A stretch of 64,000 bases of DNA from Burkholderiales bacterium (GCA_016192425.1 JACPUE010000006.1:1-64000); one strand, 5' to 3'; counted from the first letter of the stretch, positions 9,183-19,150 are shown. Numbers and translations are program-made. The notes: a model not told the origin generated them from the letters alone.

Positions 9183-11880
9183 ATGGCGATCGACACCGCA
9201 CCGACCACCGCCTCCCACGACGCCCACCTGCGCGACGCGCAGGACCTGGCCCAGGCCCACGGCGTCAACCCTGACACCGGCCTGCATGCCGACGAGGCCA
9301 CGCGCCGCGCCGCACAGCACGGCACCAACGAGCTGGAAGACCATGCCCGGCGCAGCCCGCTGGCGCTGCTGGCCGACCAGTTCAAGGACTTCATGGTGCT
9401 GGTGCTGCTGGGCGCGGCCGGGGTCTCGGGCCTGGTGGGCGACCTGACGGACACGCTGGTCATCCTGGTTATCGTGGTGCTCAACGCCGCCATCGGCTTC
9501 GTGCAGGCCTGGCGCGCCGACCAGGCCCTGGCCGCGCTGCGGCGCCTGGCGGCGGCGCACGCCACCGTGCTGCGCGGTGGCGAGGTGCAGGCGGTGCCCG
9601 CCAGCGCGCTGGTGCCCGGCGACATCGTGCTGCTGGAGGCCGGCAACCAAATCCCGGCGGACCTGCGCCTGATCGAGATCGCGCAACTGCAGGTGGACGA
9701 ATCGGCGCTCACCGGCGAATCGGTCACCGTGGCCAAGCAGACCGGTACCCTGGCCGCGCAAGACGCCAGCGCCCTGGGCGACCGCGTGAACATGGCCTTC
9801 AAGGGCACCACGGCCACCCACGGCCGCGCGCGCGGCCTGGTGGTGGCCATTGGCATGCACACCGAGCTGGGCAAGGTGGCCCGCCTGCTGGAAGGCGAGG
9901 ACCGCGGCACCCCGCTGCAGCTGCGCCTGGCGGCGTTCGGCAAGCGGCTGGCGCTGGCCGTGCTGGGCATCTGCGCCATCGTCTTCGTGGTGGGCGTGCT
10001 GCGCGGCGAGGCGCCGCTGCTCATGGCGCTCACCGCCATCAGCCTGGCCGTGGCCGCCATCCCCGAGGCGCTGCCCGCCGTGGTCACGGTGCTGCTGGCG
10101 CTGGGCGCGCGCCGCATGGTGGCCGTCAACGCGCTGGTGCGCCGCCTGCCGTCGGTGGAGACTTTGGGCTCGGTCACCACCATCTGCTCCGACAAGACCG
10201 GCACGCTCACGCAGAACCGCATGCACGCCGAGCTGCTGCTGGCCCAGGGCCAGCGCTGGACACCCGGCGACGCCCTGCCCGGCGCCGTGCACCGCGAGGC
10301 CCTGCGCGCCGCCGCGCTGTGCAACGACGCCACCTGCCACACCGAAAACGATGGCGACCGGGCCGCCACCGTCTGGCTTGGCGACCCCACCGAAACCGCC
10401 CTGGTGCTGGCCGCGCACGCTGCGCGGGCTGGACAAGGCCGCGCTCGACGCCGCCAGCCCGCGCGTGCAGGAGCAGCCCTTCGATTCGGAGCGCAAGCGC
10501 ATGACCACCTTCCACCGCGTGGCTGGCGGCTTCGTGGCCTACACCAAGGGCGCGCCCGAGTCCGTGCTGCCGCGCTGCGCGGCGCAGTGGACGCCCGAGG
10601 GCCGCGCGCCGCTCGACAACGCCGCGCTGCTGGCCCAGGCCCACCAGGTCGCCGAGCAAGGCCTGCGCGTGCTGGCCCTGGCGCGGCGCAGCCATGCCCG
10701 CCTGCCCGACACCAACGCCCTTGACGCGGTGGAGAGCGAACTCGAACTGCTGGGCCTGGTGGCCCTGATCGACCCGCCCCGGCCCGAAGCCGTGGCCGCC
10801 GTGCGCGACTGCATCAGCGCGGGCATCACCCCGGTGATGATCACCGGCGACCACCCCGCCACCGCGCGCGCCATCGCGCACCGGCTGGGCATCGTGGACT
10901 CCGCCGATGCCCCCGTGCTCACTGGCGCCGACCTGGCCCGGCTGGACGACGCCACGCTGGGCGCGCACGTAGAGCAGGTGCACGTGTACGCCCGCGTGGA
11001 TCCGGCGCAGAAAATCCGCATCGTCGAGGCGCTGCAGGCGCGCGGCCATTTCGTGGCCATGACGGGCGATGGCGTGAACGACGCGCCGGCCTTGAAGCGC
11101 GCCGACATCGGCGTGGCCATGGGCCAGGGCGGCACCGACGTGGCGCGCGAGGCCAGCAGCCTGGTGCTGCTGGACGACAACTTTGCCACCATCGTCGCGG
11201 CGGTGAAGGAGGGGCGCCGCATCTACGACAACATCCGCAAGTTCGTGCGCTACGCCATGACCGGCAACTCGGGCGAGATCTGGACCATCTTCCTCGCCCC
11301 ACTGCTGCTGCTGCCCATTCCCCTGCTGCCCATCCACATCCTGTGGGTCAACCTCGTCACCGACGGCCTGCCCGGCCTGGCGCTGGCGGCCGAACCGGCC
11401 GAGCGCGGCATCATGCAGCGCCCGCCGCGCGCGCCCAGCGAGAGCCTGTTCGCCCACGGCATGTGGCAGCACATCCTGTTCATGGGGCTGCTGATCGCCG
11501 GCCTGTGCCTGGCCGTGCAGGCCTGGGCCCTGTCCACCGGCAACGCACACTGGCAGACCATGGTGTTCACGGTGCTGACCCTGGCGCAGATGGCGCATGT
11601 GGTGGGCATCCGCTCCGAGGTGGATCCCGTCTGGCGCCTGGGGCCCAACCGCCCGCTGCTATACGCGGTGCTGCTGACCCTTGCACTGCAGATGGCCACC
11701 ATCTACGTACCCGCGCTCAACCCCGTCTTCAAGACCCAGCCGCTGGATCTGCCCGATCTGGCCGTATGCCTGGGCGCGGCGCTGATCGTGTACCTGGCGG
11801 TGGAACTGGAGAAAGCCTGGCGCTGCCGCAAGGCCGCCGCGCTGGCGATGGACGCACCAGACGCCCCCCCGCGGCGGTGA
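9183..11880 (+). pseudogene. P2A-type (Ca2+-like) cation-transporting ATPase, split by one frameshift
   Basis: The frame opened by ATG 9183 encodes the N-terminal domain, the actuator TGES motif, the membrane motif PEALPAVVTVLLALGARRM and the phosphorylation motif CSDKTGTLTQN (about residue 336), then 'GDPTETALVLAAH'. Homology moves to the +1 frame near 10410-10435 and continues as 'LDKAALDAASPRVQEQPFDSERKRM', then KGAPE, MITGDHPATA, TGDGVNDAPALKRADIGVAMG and the C-terminal transmembrane region with 'NLVTDGLPGLAL', ending at 11880. Everything needed for a pump of about 895 residues is present apart from the one-base discrepancy. The motifs place it with SERCA/PMCA-like P2A pumps. Either a recent mutation or a sequencing or assembly error is possible; no slippery heptamer is obvious in the G/C-rich junction. 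Confidence 0.8.
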
Positions 11881-11910
11881 TGGCCCGCAGAGGCAGCACC
11901 GCTTGCCTCT

Positions 11911-12576
11911 TCAACTGGCCGCCAGCGGAGCATCCCGTGCAATCCACTCCGCCACGCCTTCGCTCAATTGCTGAGCCTTGAAGCCCTGGTCTTGCAACAG
12001 GCGCACAGCGTCCGCCGACATGAGGCAGAACGGCCCACGGCAATAGGCCACGATGGGTTTGTCCCGGGGCAGTTCCGCCAGGCGCATGCGCAGCTCAGCC
12101 AGCGGCATGGAGCGTGCAAACGGAAGGTGCGCCTGTTCGTATTCGCCCGGTGGGCGCACGTCGATGACGACGATATTTCCTTCACGCGCCTGGCGCAGCA
12201 ACTGTGCGTGGTCTTGCCCCCGCCATTCGCCCTGCGAATCGCGCAGTTGCCGCAAGGCGTCTTGCAGTTCGAACAGACGGTCCTGCGCCACGCTGCGCAA
12301 CTGCACCCACAAACGCGCCACATCAGGGCTGGCCAGTCGATAGATGATGTGCTTGCCCTGCCGCTCGGTATCCACGAGCCGCGCCACCCGTAGCTCCTTG
12401 AGGTGCGCACTGGCCAGCTTGACGCTGATGGACGCCTCTTGTGCCAGCAATTCCACGGTCTTGGGCGCCTGGCACAACAGTTCAATCAACTCCAAACGCT
12501 TGGGGCTGGCGGTGGCCTTGGCAATGCGGGCAACCTGCTCGTACAGGGCGCCCTTGGCGACAGGGGGAGAACGCAT
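11911..12576 (-). CDS. ArsR-family regulator fused to a rhodanese domain
   Basis: A 221-residue fusion. Residues about 12-95 form a winged helix (recognition region 'SISVKLASAHLKELRVARLVDTE', then the wing 'GKHIIYRL'). Residues about 120-221 form a rhodanese domain with 'VVIDVRPPGEYEQAHLPFA' and the active loop CRGPFC (Cys179, with Cys184 nearby). This fusion suggests a repressor whose sulfurtransferase cysteine senses or carries sulfane sulfur, but the effector is not shown. It is divergent from an MFS transporter, and the shared region holds a perfect palindrome over both predicted promoters, which fits autoregulation plus control of the transporter. Confidence 0.9.
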   Translation of the reverse strand: MRSPPVAKGALYEQVARIAKATASPKRLELIELLCQAPKTVELLAQEASISVKLASAHLKELRVARLVDTERQGKHIIYRLASPDVARLWVQLRSVAQDRLFELQDALRQLRDSQGEWRGQDHAQLLRQAREGNIVVIDVRPPGEYEQAHLPFARSMPLAELRMRLAELPRDKPIVAYCRGPFCLMSADAVRLLQDQGFKAQQLSEGVAEWIARDAPLAAS

Positions 12577-12631
12577 GGCAGCCTAACAAAAAGAGAAAAA
12601 GAGGTGTGGGGAATGGCGGGCAAGTGGGCTA

Positions 12632-12679
12632 TTGAGATTGTATGTTGCCCGTGATACATTCCAAAGATCATTGGAATGT
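12632..12679. promoter_or_regulatory. Divergent promoters overlapping a 9-bp palindromic operator
   Basis: ACATTCCAA (12656-12664) and TTGGAATGT (12671-12679) form a perfect inverted repeat with a 6-bp spacer. On the plus strand TTGAGA (12632-12637), a 17-bp spacer and TACATT (12655-12660) form a candidate promoter whose -10 lies in the left arm. On the minus strand TTTGGA (12665-12660) and TACAAT (12642-12637) are also 17 bp apart. A dimer bound here would block both, as expected for the adjacent ArsR regulator. The assignment is inference from position and symmetry. Confidence 0.65.
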
Positions 12680-12695
12680 TTGATGAAACCATCTT

Positions 12696-13922
12696 ATGAA
12701 AACCTTGTTCATCCGGAACGGCTCACCGTATGGAGACGAGCGCACCGAAATACGCAACGTCCTGCTGCTGGCCAACGCACAGGCCCTGTTCCAGACCGCA
12801 TCGGTCATGGTGATGACGCTCTCGGGCCTGGTGGGCCTGGAATTGGCCACGGACAAACGGCTGGCCACCTTGCCCATCGCCCTGATGATGGTGGCAGCCG
12901 CGGCCACCATGATCCCCGCCTCCATGCTCATGCAACGCTGGGGCCGCAAAGCAGGCTTTGCCCTGGGCACGGCCCTGGGCTGCGCCGCAGGGCTGGGGGC
13001 TGCCGGGGCCATAGCCCTTCAGAGCTTTGCACTCTTTGTGCTTGCAAACATGCTGGTGGGGGCCTACCAAGGTTTCGCGCAGTACTACCGTTTTGCGGCG
13101 GCAGACGTGGCCAGCACCGCCTTCAAGAGCCGCGCGATTTCCTGGGTGATCGCTGGCGGGGTATTTGCCGCATTGGCCGGGCCCAACACCGCGCGCTGGA
13201 CGCAAAATCTAGGCCCCGTGCCCTTTGCCGCCTCCTTTGTCGCCCTGTTCGCCATCAGCCTGGTGGCGCTGCTGGTGGTGACGCGCGTGCAGATTCCCCC
13301 CATGGCGGCGGGCATGGCCCAGGGGCCAGCACGTCCGCTGCGGACCATCATGCGCCAACCGGTGTTCCTCACGGCGCTGGTTGGATCGTCCGTGGGCTAT
13401 GGGGTGATGATCATGGTGATGACAGCCACGCCACTGGCCATGCAGATCTGCGGGCAACCGCTGGGCGCTTCCGCCACCGTCATCCAGTGGCATGTTCTGG
13501 GCATGTTTGTGCCTTCGTTCTTCACCGGCAACCTGATCCGCCGCTACGGTGCGCTCAAGATCATGGCCACAGGCATTGCCTTGCTGGTGGGGCATGTGGC
13601 CATCGCCCTCAGCGGGGTGGAATACCTGCACTTTCTTTCAGGGCTGATCCTTCTGGGAGTGGGTTGGAACTTCCTGTTTGTCGGCGGCACCGCCCTGCTT
13701 ACCGAAGCCTACCAGCCCAGCGAACGCGCCAAGACCCAGGCAGCCCACGATTTCCTGATGTTCGGCGTGGTCAGCCTGGCATCCTTTTCGGCAGGGGGCT
13801 TGCTGAACGGATGGGGCTGGGGGTCGGTCAACATCACGGCTCTGCCGTTTCTGGCCTTGGCGCTTGCCGCCGTGTGGGGCCTGGCCTGGCACAGAGGGAA
13901 AGCCACCGTAGGCGCGGGCTGA
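12696..13922 (+). CDS. Major facilitator superfamily transporter
   Basis: A 408-residue, very hydrophobic protein with roughly twelve membrane spans in two halves. It has the inter-helix motif 'LMQRWGRKAGFALG' after the second span and a related 'LIRRYGALKIMATG' in the second half, as in MFS carriers. ATG 12696 lies about 29 bases after the predicted transcription start inside the palindrome. Co-regulation with the ArsR-rhodanese protein suggests export of a sulfur compound, a metalloid or a toxic organic, but the sequence does not identify a substrate. Confidence 0.85.
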   Translation: MKTLFIRNGSPYGDERTEIRNVLLLANAQALFQTASVMVMTLSGLVGLELATDKRLATLPIALMMVAAAATMIPASMLMQRWGRKAGFALGTALGCAAGLGAAGAIALQSFALFVLANMLVGAYQGFAQYYRFAAADVASTAFKSRAISWVIAGGVFAALAGPNTARWTQNLGPVPFAASFVALFAISLVALLVVTRVQIPPMAAGMAQGPARPLRTIMRQPVFLTALVGSSVGYGVMIMVMTATPLAMQICGQPLGASATVIQWHVLGMFVPSFFTGNLIRRYGALKIMATGIALLVGHVAIALSGVEYLHFLSGLILLGVGWNFLFVGGTALLTEAYQPSERAKTQAAHDFLMFGVVSLASFSAGGLLNGWGWGSVNITALPFLALALAAVWGLAWHRGKATVGAG

Positions 13923-14001
13923 CGCGCAGGGCACAATGGGTGCCCGTGCCGCGCTTGCTGCGGCCCCCCCACCCTACTGCAACCTGAACTGTCATCCAGC
14001 C

Positions 14002-15285
14002 ATGCAATTCGAAACCCTGGCCGTCCACGGCGGCTACACGCCCGAGCCCACCACCCATTCCGTCGCCGTGCCGCTGTACCAGACGGTGGCCTACGCGTTC
14101 GACAGCGCCCAGCACGGCGCCGACCTGTTTGACCTGAAGGTGCCGGGCAACATCTACACCCGCATCATGAACCCGACCACCGACGTGCTGGAAAAGCGCG
14201 TCGCGGCACTGGAGGGCGGCATCGGCGCGCTGGCCATGGCCTCGGGCATGGCGGCCATCACGGCGGCCATCCAGACCATTGCCGAAACCGGTGACAACAT
14301 CGTCTCGGCCAGCACGCTCTACGGCGGCACCTACAACCTGTTCGCCCACACCTTCCCGCAGCAGGGCATCGAGGTGCGCTTTGCCGACCCGCGCGACCCC
14401 GCCAGCTTCGCCCAGCTGATCGACGCGCGCACCAAGGCGGTGTACTGCGAATCCATCGGCAACCCGCTGGGCAACGTGACCGACATCGCCGCGCTGGCCC
14501 AGGTGGCGCATGCGCATGGCGTGCCGCTGATCGTGGACAACACCGTGCCCAGCCCCTACCTGTGCCGCCCCATCGAGCACGGCGCCGACATCGTGGTGCA
14601 CGCGCTCACCAAGTACATGAACGGCCACGGCAACAGCATCGGCGGCATCATCGTCGACAGCGGCAAGTTCCCCTGGGCCCAGCACAAGGAACGCTTCAAG
14701 CGCCTGAACGAGCCCGACGTGAGCTACCACGGCGTGGTCTATACCGAGGCCCTGGGCCCGGCCGCCTACATCGCCCGCGCACGCGTGGTGCCGCTGCGCA
14801 ACATGGGCGCGGCGCTCTCGCCGTTCAACGCCTGGCTCACGCTGCAGGGCATCGAAACCCTGCCGCTGCGCATGGACCGCGTCTGTGACAACACCCTGGC
14901 GCTGGCCAAGACCCTGCAGGCCCACCCCAAGGTCGAATGGGTGCGCTACGCGGGCTTGCCCGACCACGCCGACCACGCCGTGGTGCAGCGCCAGATGGGG
15001 GGCCGCGCCTCGGGCATCCTGAGTTTCGGCCTCAAGAGCAGCGATGCCGACCCGCGCGCCGCGGGCGCACGCTTCCTCGATGCGCTGCAGCTGTTCACAC
15101 GCCTGGTGAACATCGGCGACGCCAAGTCGCTGGCCACGCACCCGGCGTCCACCACGCACCGCCAGCTCAACCCCGAGGAACTGGCCAAGGCCGGCGTGAG
15201 CGAGAACATGGTGCGCCTGTCGGTGGGCATCGAGCACCTGCAAGACCTGCAGGTCGACCTGGCCCAGGCGCTGGACAAGGTCTGA
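14002..15285 (+). CDS. metY: O-acetylhomoserine sulfhydrylase (PLP-dependent)
   Basis: The 427-residue product starts MQFETLAVHGGYTPEPTTHSVAVPLYQTVAYAF, diagnostic of the Cys/Met PLP family and specifically of the O-acetylhomoserine branch. It has 'SRIMNPT'-like 'TRIMNPTTDVLEKRVAALEGG', a PLP-contacting 'VDNTVPSPYLCRPIEHGADIVVHALTKYMNGHG' with the Schiff-base lysine near residue 203, and a C-terminal 'SVGIEHLQDLQVDLAQAL'. It makes homocysteine from O-acetylhomoserine and sulfide in methionine synthesis. ATG 14002 is chosen over an upstream in-frame ATG at 13936 because family N-termini begin at MQFETL. No SAM riboswitch was recognised in the short leader. Confidence 0.94.
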   Translation: MQFETLAVHGGYTPEPTTHSVAVPLYQTVAYAFDSAQHGADLFDLKVPGNIYTRIMNPTTDVLEKRVAALEGGIGALAMASGMAAITAAIQTIAETGDNIVSASTLYGGTYNLFAHTFPQQGIEVRFADPRDPASFAQLIDARTKAVYCESIGNPLGNVTDIAALAQVAHAHGVPLIVDNTVPSPYLCRPIEHGADIVVHALTKYMNGHGNSIGGIIVDSGKFPWAQHKERFKRLNEPDVSYHGVVYTEALGPAAYIARARVVPLRNMGAALSPFNAWLTLQGIETLPLRMDRVCDNTLALAKTLQAHPKVEWVRYAGLPDHADHAVVQRQMGGRASGILSFGLKSSDADPRAAGARFLDALQLFTRLVNIGDAKSLATHPASTTHRQLNPEELAKAGVSENMVRLSVGIEHLQDLQVDLAQALDKV

Positions 15286-15296
15286 CAGACCTGCTG

Positions 15297-15325
15297 CCCG
15301 GGCCTTGGCTGGCCCGGGTGGTTTT
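15297..15325 (+). terminator. Likely intrinsic terminator after metY
   Basis: CCCGGGCC (15297-15304) pairs with GGCCCGGG (15311-15318) around TTGGCT and is followed by TGGTTTTGGG. The T-tract is short and interrupted, so termination strength is uncertain. A dispersed-repeat copy follows directly. Confidence 0.6.
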
Positions 15326-15330
15326 GGGTA

Positions 15331-15388
15331 TTTTTGGCATCCAACGCCCTATTCATAAGCGTTAGCAGCTATTGTTTTTATAGCAAAT
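15331..15388 (+). repeat. Dispersed AGCAGCTAT...ATAGCA repeat, copy B
   Basis: TTTTTGGCATCCAACGCCCT, then AAGCGTTAGCAGCTATTG and ATAGCAAA, same orientation as copy A. It sits between the metY terminator and the start of the diguanylate cyclase gene (ATG 15397), so it forms most of that gene's leader. Confidence 0.8.
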
Positions 15389-15396
15389 TATCCCCT

Positions 15397-17250
15397 ATGC
15401 CCTGGATTGCCCGCCTCCGCCTTCTTGTGCTGGTGTTCTGGGCTCTGCTGCCGGGCGGCATGGCGGCGGCACATGCTGCAAGCGCTGGGGCATTGGACGT
15501 GGCCCCCATGCCGCTCCCGGTGCTCTCCCTCACGCACCATGTGGCCACGCTGGAAGACCCTGGCGGACGGCTGACCCTGCAGGACGTGCTGCGCCCCGAG
15601 CTTGCCGCGCGTTTTGCCAGCGGCCACCCGGCCGCCGAAGCCTTCAACCACGGCATCACGCCCTCGGCCTGGTGGTTCCGCATCACGCTGCGCAACCCGC
15701 TGCCCCAGGCACAGCAGCGGCTGCTGGAAGTCGGCTACGCGCGGCTGTCCCAGGTCAGCCTGCACCAGTTGTTGCCCGATGGCAGCGTGCATACCGTGGA
15801 CACAGGCGTGACCGCACCCTTTGCCAGCCGCCCCCTGGCCCACCGGTTCTTCGTGTTTCCGATCACGCTGGCCCCAGGCTCGGAACAAACCCTGTACCTG
15901 CGCGTGCAGTCGCTCACCGCCTTCATCGTGCCGCTGCGGCTATGGGAACCCCAGGCCTTCCACCACCAGGCCCGCAACGACTACCTCGCCCAGGCCTGGT
16001 ACCTGGGCATGGCCACGGCCATGGTGCTGTTCAACCTGCTGCTGTTCGTGCGCCTGGGCGACCGCATCTACATCCACTACGTCGCCTTCGCACTGTGCAT
16101 GGCGTTTGCCGTGGCGGCGCAAAACGGGCTGGTCAAGGAATTCCTGCCCCTGCAGGCACCGTGGTGGTCCGACCTGGCCTCTACCTTCGGCTATTCGCTG
16201 GCCATTGCCACGGGGCTGCAGTTCATGCGCCACATGCTCGGCACGGCGCACACCCAGCCCCTGTGGGACCGCGTGCTGCGCCCGCTGGTGGCGTTCTTCG
16301 TGCTCAGCCCGGTGGTGTTTGTGTGGACGGGGCAGACCTTCATCCCGAGCGCCGCCGTGGTGTACCTGGGCGCTGTGCTGGTGGCAGTGGCCACGGCCCT
16401 GCGCGGGGTATGGCAGCGCCAGCGCAGCGCCTACTTCTTCATGGCAGCGTTTGGGCTGCTGGCGCTGGGCGCCATGGCCAATGCCGTGCGTGCCATGGGG
16501 CTGCTGCCCACCAACGGGCTCACTGCCAACGCCATGCAGATCGGCTCCGCACTGGAGATGGTGCTGCTGGCCTTTGCGCTGGCCGACCGCTTCAACGAAA
16601 TGCGGCGCGAGAAGGCGGGCATCCAGAAAAAACTGCTCACCACCCAGCAAACCCTGATCGATAACCTGCGCCAATCCGAACAAGTGCTGGAGCAGCGCGT
16701 GCAAGAGCGCACGCAAGAGCTGCAGCAGCTCAACCAGAAGCTGGCCGCACTGAGCATGACCGACGGCCTGACCGGCATTGCCAACCGGCGCCATTTCGAT
16801 GAAATACTGGCCACCGAATGGCACCGCGCGCAGCGCAGCGGACAGCCGCTCACGCTGGCGCTGCTCGACGTGGACTGGTTCAAGTCCTACAACGACCACT
16901 ATGGCCACCTGGCCGGAGACGAATGCCTGCGCAGCATTGCCCATGTGCTGGCACAGAGCGCGGTGCGCTCTGGCGACCTGGTGGCCCGCTATGGCGGCGA
17001 AGAATTCGCTTTTCTGGCGCCCGACACCGACGCTGCCGGCGTAGTGGAGGTAGCGCATCGCATCCAGGCCACGCTGGCCCAACTGGCCCTGCCGCACGGG
17101 ACGTCGGCATACCAGCATGTCACGGTAAGCATCGGCCTGGCCAGTGTGGTGCCCTCACTGCACGACACGCCAGACACCCTGGTGCGCCTGGCCGACCAGG
17201 CGCTGTACCGCGCCAAGACCGAAGGGCGCAACCGCATCGTGCTGGCCTGA
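15397..17250 (+). CDS. Membrane diguanylate cyclase, 7TM-DISM sensor with GGDEF domain
   Basis: A 617-residue protein starting at ATG 15397. A signal sequence ends near AAAHAA. Residues about 40-190 are an extracytoplasmic 7TMR-DISM domain ('GITPSAWWFRITLRNP', 'YLRVQSLTAFIVPLRLW'), followed by seven membrane segments to about residue 400. A short coiled coil rich in Gln and Glu ('VLEQRVQERTQELQQLNQKL') leads into a GGDEF domain starting 'LSMTDGLTGIANRRHFDE'. The active loop is GGEEF (about 533-537), and the inhibitory I-site RSGD lies five residues before it, so both catalysis and product inhibition should be intact. It makes cyclic di-GMP. The ligand is unknown. Confidence 0.92.
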   Translation: MPWIARLRLLVLVFWALLPGGMAAAHAASAGALDVAPMPLPVLSLTHHVATLEDPGGRLTLQDVLRPELAARFASGHPAAEAFNHGITPSAWWFRITLRNPLPQAQQRLLEVGYARLSQVSLHQLLPDGSVHTVDTGVTAPFASRPLAHRFFVFPITLAPGSEQTLYLRVQSLTAFIVPLRLWEPQAFHHQARNDYLAQAWYLGMATAMVLFNLLLFVRLGDRIYIHYVAFALCMAFAVAAQNGLVKEFLPLQAPWWSDLASTFGYSLAIATGLQFMRHMLGTAHTQPLWDRVLRPLVAFFVLSPVVFVWTGQTFIPSAAVVYLGAVLVAVATALRGVWQRQRSAYFFMAAFGLLALGAMANAVRAMGLLPTNGLTANAMQIGSALEMVLLAFALADRFNEMRREKAGIQKKLLTTQQTLIDNLRQSEQVLEQRVQERTQELQQLNQKLAALSMTDGLTGIANRRHFDEILATEWHRAQRSGQPLTLALLDVDWFKSYNDHYGHLAGDECLRSIAHVLAQSAVRSGDLVARYGGEEFAFLAPDTDAAGVVEVAHRIQATLAQLALPHGTSAYQHVTVSIGLASVVPSLHDTPDTLVRLADQALYRAKTEGRNRIVLA

Positions 17251-17429
17251 GCGGCAGCTCGCCAGCCGCCCTGACAGCTCTCTGACGGCGCGTGAAAAAG
17301 CTTCACGCACCCGCCCAAGCCTTTTCACAGCACGAACCGCGCCGGTTCCCTACAGTCATGCCCGCGCCGCGCCAATGGCCCAAAGCCATGGATGCGCCTA
17401 TCCTTGCAAAAAAACATTGGAGACTTTCC

Positions 17430-19091
17430 ATGACCTGGCAGCAAATCTACGACCCCTTCGGCAACATGATCCTCTCCACCCTGCTGGCCGCCGTGCCTGT
17501 GGTGGTGATGCTTGTCTGCCTGGGCTTCCTGCACATCAAGGCCCACATTGCCGCAGGCCTGGGCCTGGTGGCGGCCTTTGCCGTGGCAGTGCTTGCCTAC
17601 GGCATGCCCGCAGACATGGCGGGGCGTGCTGCGCTGTTCGGCGGCTTCACCGGGCTGCTGCCGATTGGCTGGATCGTGCTCAACATCATCTTCCTGCAGC
17701 AGCTGGCCGAGCAGAACGGCAGCTTCAAGGTGCTGCAGGACTCTCTCTCGGGCATCACCGAAGACCGCCGCCTGCAACTGCTGCTCATCGCCTTCTGCTT
17801 TGGCGCATTCTTCGAAGGCGCAGCCGGCTTCGGCACACCCGTGGCCGTGACCGCCGGCATCCTCATCGGGCTGGGCTTCTCGCCCCTGGCCGCATCAGGC
17901 CTGAGCCTGATCGCCAACACCGCGCCCGTGGCCTTTGGCGCACTGGGCACGCCGGTCATCACGCTGGCCAAGGTGCATGGCTACGACCTGATGGAAGTGA
18001 CCGCAATGATCGGCCGCCAACTGCCCTTCTTCTCCCTGATGGTGCCGTTCTGGCTGATCTGGGCCTTCGCCGGGCGCAAGGCCATGATGGAAATCTGGCC
18101 CGCCATCCTGGTGACCGGCCTGTCCTTCGCCATTCCGCAGTTCCTGGTGTCCAACTACATCGGCCCCGAGCTGGTGGACATCATCGCCGCCATCGTTTCC
18201 ATGGTGGCGCTGGTGCTGTTCCTGCGCGTCTGGCAGCCCAAGAAAATCTGGCGCTCAACCTCGCTCAAAGGCCATGAACGCACTGGCGGCGAAGCCTTGG
18301 AACCCGTGGCCGTGGTGCGCCACAGCCCCGCCGAGCTGGTGCGCGCCTGGACGCCCTGGCTCATCCTGACCGTGTTCGTCTTCGTCTGGGGCCTGCCGCC
18401 CGTGAAGGCCGCGCTCAACGGCATCTTCGCACCCAGCTTCCCCATGCAAGGCCTGCACAACCTGATCCTCAAGATGCCCCCCGTGGTGCCCACGCCGCAC
18501 AAAGAGGCCGCCGTGTACGTGCTCAACCTGCTGTCTGCCACCGGCACCGGCATCCTGCTGGCGGCCATCGTGGGCGCGCTGGTCATGAAGTACAACCCGC
18601 TGGAAATCGTGCGCACCTTCTTCCGCACCCTTTGGCTGGTGCGCTACTCGCTGCTCACCATCGTGCTGATGCTGGCGCTGGGCACCCTCACCCGCTATTC
18701 GGGCACCGACACCACGCTGGGCCTGGCCTTTGCCAACACCGGCGTGCTCTACCCCTTCTTCGGCACGCTCATGGGCTGGATCGGCGTGGCCATGACGGGC
18801 TCGGACACCGCCTCCAACGTGCTGTTCGGCGGCATGCAGAAAGTGGCAGCAGAGCAACTGGGCCTCTCGCCCAACCTGATGGGCGCGGCCAACAGCTCGG
18901 GCGGCGTGATGGGCAAAATGATCGACGCCCAGTCCATCGTGGTGGCCTCCACCGCCACACGCTGGTTCGACCACGAAGGCGACATCCTGCGCTACGTGTT
19001 CTTCCACTCCATCGCACTGGCCTGCCTGGTGGGCCTGTACGTCACGCTGCAGGCATACGTCTGGCCATTCACCCTGACCGTGGTGCACTGA
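17430..19091 (+). CDS. lldP: L-lactate permease family transporter
   Basis: A 553-residue polytopic membrane protein of the LctP family. It has the characteristic 'FCFGAFFEGAAGFGTPVAVTAGILIGLGF', 'APVAFGALGTPVITLA' and 'MTGSDTASNVLFGGMQ...NSSGGVMGKMIDAQSIVVA' blocks. GGAG eight bases before ATG 17430 sets the start; an in-frame ATG further upstream has no such site. The family moves L-lactate, D-lactate and glycolate with protons. No lactate dehydrogenase gene is adjacent, so glycolate or another 2-hydroxy acid remains possible. A GCGTGAA/TTCACGC inverted repeat at 17290-17308 lies in the leader. A strong terminator follows 59 bases after the stop. Confidence 0.9.
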   Translation: MTWQQIYDPFGNMILSTLLAAVPVVVMLVCLGFLHIKAHIAAGLGLVAAFAVAVLAYGMPADMAGRAALFGGFTGLLPIGWIVLNIIFLQQLAEQNGSFKVLQDSLSGITEDRRLQLLLIAFCFGAFFEGAAGFGTPVAVTAGILIGLGFSPLAASGLSLIANTAPVAFGALGTPVITLAKVHGYDLMEVTAMIGRQLPFFSLMVPFWLIWAFAGRKAMMEIWPAILVTGLSFAIPQFLVSNYIGPELVDIIAAIVSMVALVLFLRVWQPKKIWRSTSLKGHERTGGEALEPVAVVRHSPAELVRAWTPWLILTVFVFVWGLPPVKAALNGIFAPSFPMQGLHNLILKMPPVVPTPHKEAAVYVLNLLSATGTGILLAAIVGALVMKYNPLEIVRTFFRTLWLVRYSLLTIVLMLALGTLTRYSGTDTTLGLAFANTGVLYPFFGTLMGWIGVAMTGSDTASNVLFGGMQKVAAEQLGLSPNLMGAANSSGGVMGKMIDAQSIVVASTATRWFDHEGDILRYVFFHSIALACLVGLYVTLQAYVWPFTLTVVH

Positions 19092-19150
19092 GCAAAGCCT
19101 GCCCTGCAGGCCAAGCACCCCCCATCGGGCCCCACACGCCCAAAACACAC

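Noticed and set aside
10387-10440. Programmed ribosomal frameshifting in the ATPase gene
   Set aside because: No slippery heptamer, internal Shine-Dalgarno or downstream pseudoknot is obvious; mutation or sequencing error is simpler.
13834-15243. 469-codon minus-strand frame opposite metY
   Set aside because: Shadow of metY, whose PLP-enzyme motifs are unambiguous.
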